Assembly: GCA_013695355.1 (NCBI GenBank)
Contig: JACDAQ010000026.1
Location: 62,001 to 126,000, forward strand
Direction of reading: 5' to 3'
Source: Candidatus Protochlamydia sp.
GTDB taxonomy: Bacteria; Chlamydiota; Chlamydiia; Chlamydiales; Parachlamydiaceae
DNA: 64,000 bases
The translations under genes were made by a program, and so were the position numbers. Within the stretch, counting starts at the first letter, position 1, and each line of letters starts with the position of its first letter. The notes beneath the pieces are model-generated. The model was not told the DNA's origin. It saw only the letters and a program-made list of their open reading frames with translations, and searched no databases. Below, in pieces: positions 63,739 to 64,000 of this stretch.

Positions 63739-64000
63739 CAGCGTCAGTCATCTCAAATAAACGTTTTCAGTTCTTAGATGGGTTAAGAGGCGTGGCCGCT
63801 TTATGGGTCGTCTTAATGCATATGCATACTCTGATAAAGGAGCGTTCTGCTTATTCTTTTCCCTTTCTATTGGATTTTTTTTTAAGCCATGGAGAGGTGG
63901 GTGTATCCATTTTTTTTGTGTTAAGCGGGTTTGTCATTTCTTATAGCATACGGAACGCCCGTATCACATGGCCATTTATTGGCAATTTCTTTTTGCGCCG
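63735..64000 (+). CDS. Acyltransferase-3 family membrane protein (C-terminus outside window)
   Basis: The first ~88 codons are present, starting probably at TTG 63735 (overlap with the upstream stop). FQFLDGLRGVAALWVVLMHM and GEVGVSIFFVLSGFVISYSI are the N-terminal signatures of OafA/NodX-type O-acyltransferases, which acylate surface glycans in the membrane. The start lacks a standard codon, so an upstream alternative should be kept in mind. Confidence 0.85.
   Translation, partial: MTASVISNKRFQFLDGLRGVAALWVVLMHMHTLIKERSAYSFPFLLDFFLSHGEVGVSIFFVLSGFVISYSIRNARITWPFIGNFFLR

Noticed and set aside
1..64000. CRISPR arrays
   Set aside because: No regularly spaced direct repeats or cas genes were seen; the repeats found are palindromic MITE-like elements.

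Overview
The window looks like chromosome of an environmental chlamydia (order Chlamydiales, most likely family Parachlamydiaceae; amoeba symbiont lifestyle). The evidence is chlamydial gene content and order (gspE-gspD plus a third gene; pyrH-frr; tRNA-Ala(GGC) beside aspC/tyrB-mreC; topA carrying a C-terminal SWIB domain next to dprA; a CHLPS/DUF818 protein), an AT-rich genome, an Lpg1974-type outer membrane protein, and many proteins with paired hydrophobic segments typical of inclusion-membrane or effector proteins. The species cannot be fixed from sequence reading alone.

Layout. 0-5.4 kb: type II secretion genes gspE (cut by the window edge), gspD and a membrane-anchored partner, all minus strand. 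5.4-12.2 kb: putative secreted or membrane proteins, a SycD/LcrH-like TPR protein, a sugar O-acetyltransferase and a large TPR protein. 12.3-13.9 kb: pyrH-frr followed by tRNA-Glu and tRNA-Lys. 14-17.3 kb: an SDR oxidoreductase, a frameshifted endonuclease/exonuclease/phosphatase-family gene and other decayed genes. 17.3-21.4 kb: three cell-surface genes (Lpg1974-type porin, a BclA-like collagen-like protein, YjbH-like barrel). 21.5-26.7 kb: an orphan trpR, an Inc-like protein, carbonic anhydrase, hemF, a small barrel protein and a methyltransferase. 26.7-34.4 kb: a MITE, a tandem pair of membrane/coiled-coil paralogues, a GT2 glycosyltransferase, mreC, an aromatic/aspartate aminotransferase and tRNA-Ala.

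34.4-42.3 kb is the most unusual stretch and reads as an accessory effector island. It holds a SidE-type phosphodiesterase-like protein with a signal peptide, IS982 and IS3 relics, two PI3/PI4-kinase-like genes arranged tail to tail and each followed by a related ~100-residue protein, a PTP-like (inositol-phosphate) phosphatase, and a PIN-domain remnant. One kinase copy is broken by a T-tract frameshift and an in-frame TAG; the other is intact. The combination suggests manipulation of host phosphoinositides or of ubiquitin-related signalling. This is inference from motifs only.

42.4-52.3 kb is mostly housekeeping: topA, dprA, parB, the copper ATPase copA, UDP-glucuronate 4-epimerase and thiol peroxidase. 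52.3-57.9 kb contains a decayed duplicate of a vanadium-haloperoxidase/PAP2-like gene, a MITE nested in the centre of another palindromic MITE, membrane proteins, the intact PAP2-like gene, and a CHLPS-family alpha/beta hydrolase. 58-61.5 kb: an aldo-keto reductase and a complete sulfonate/nitrate-type ABC importer (overlapping ssuA-ssuB-ssuC-like genes). 61.5-64 kb: a GT92-type glycosyltransferase and a TylF-type methyltransferase, both with N-terminal signal sequences, then a small membrane protein and an acyltransferase-3 gene cut by the window end.
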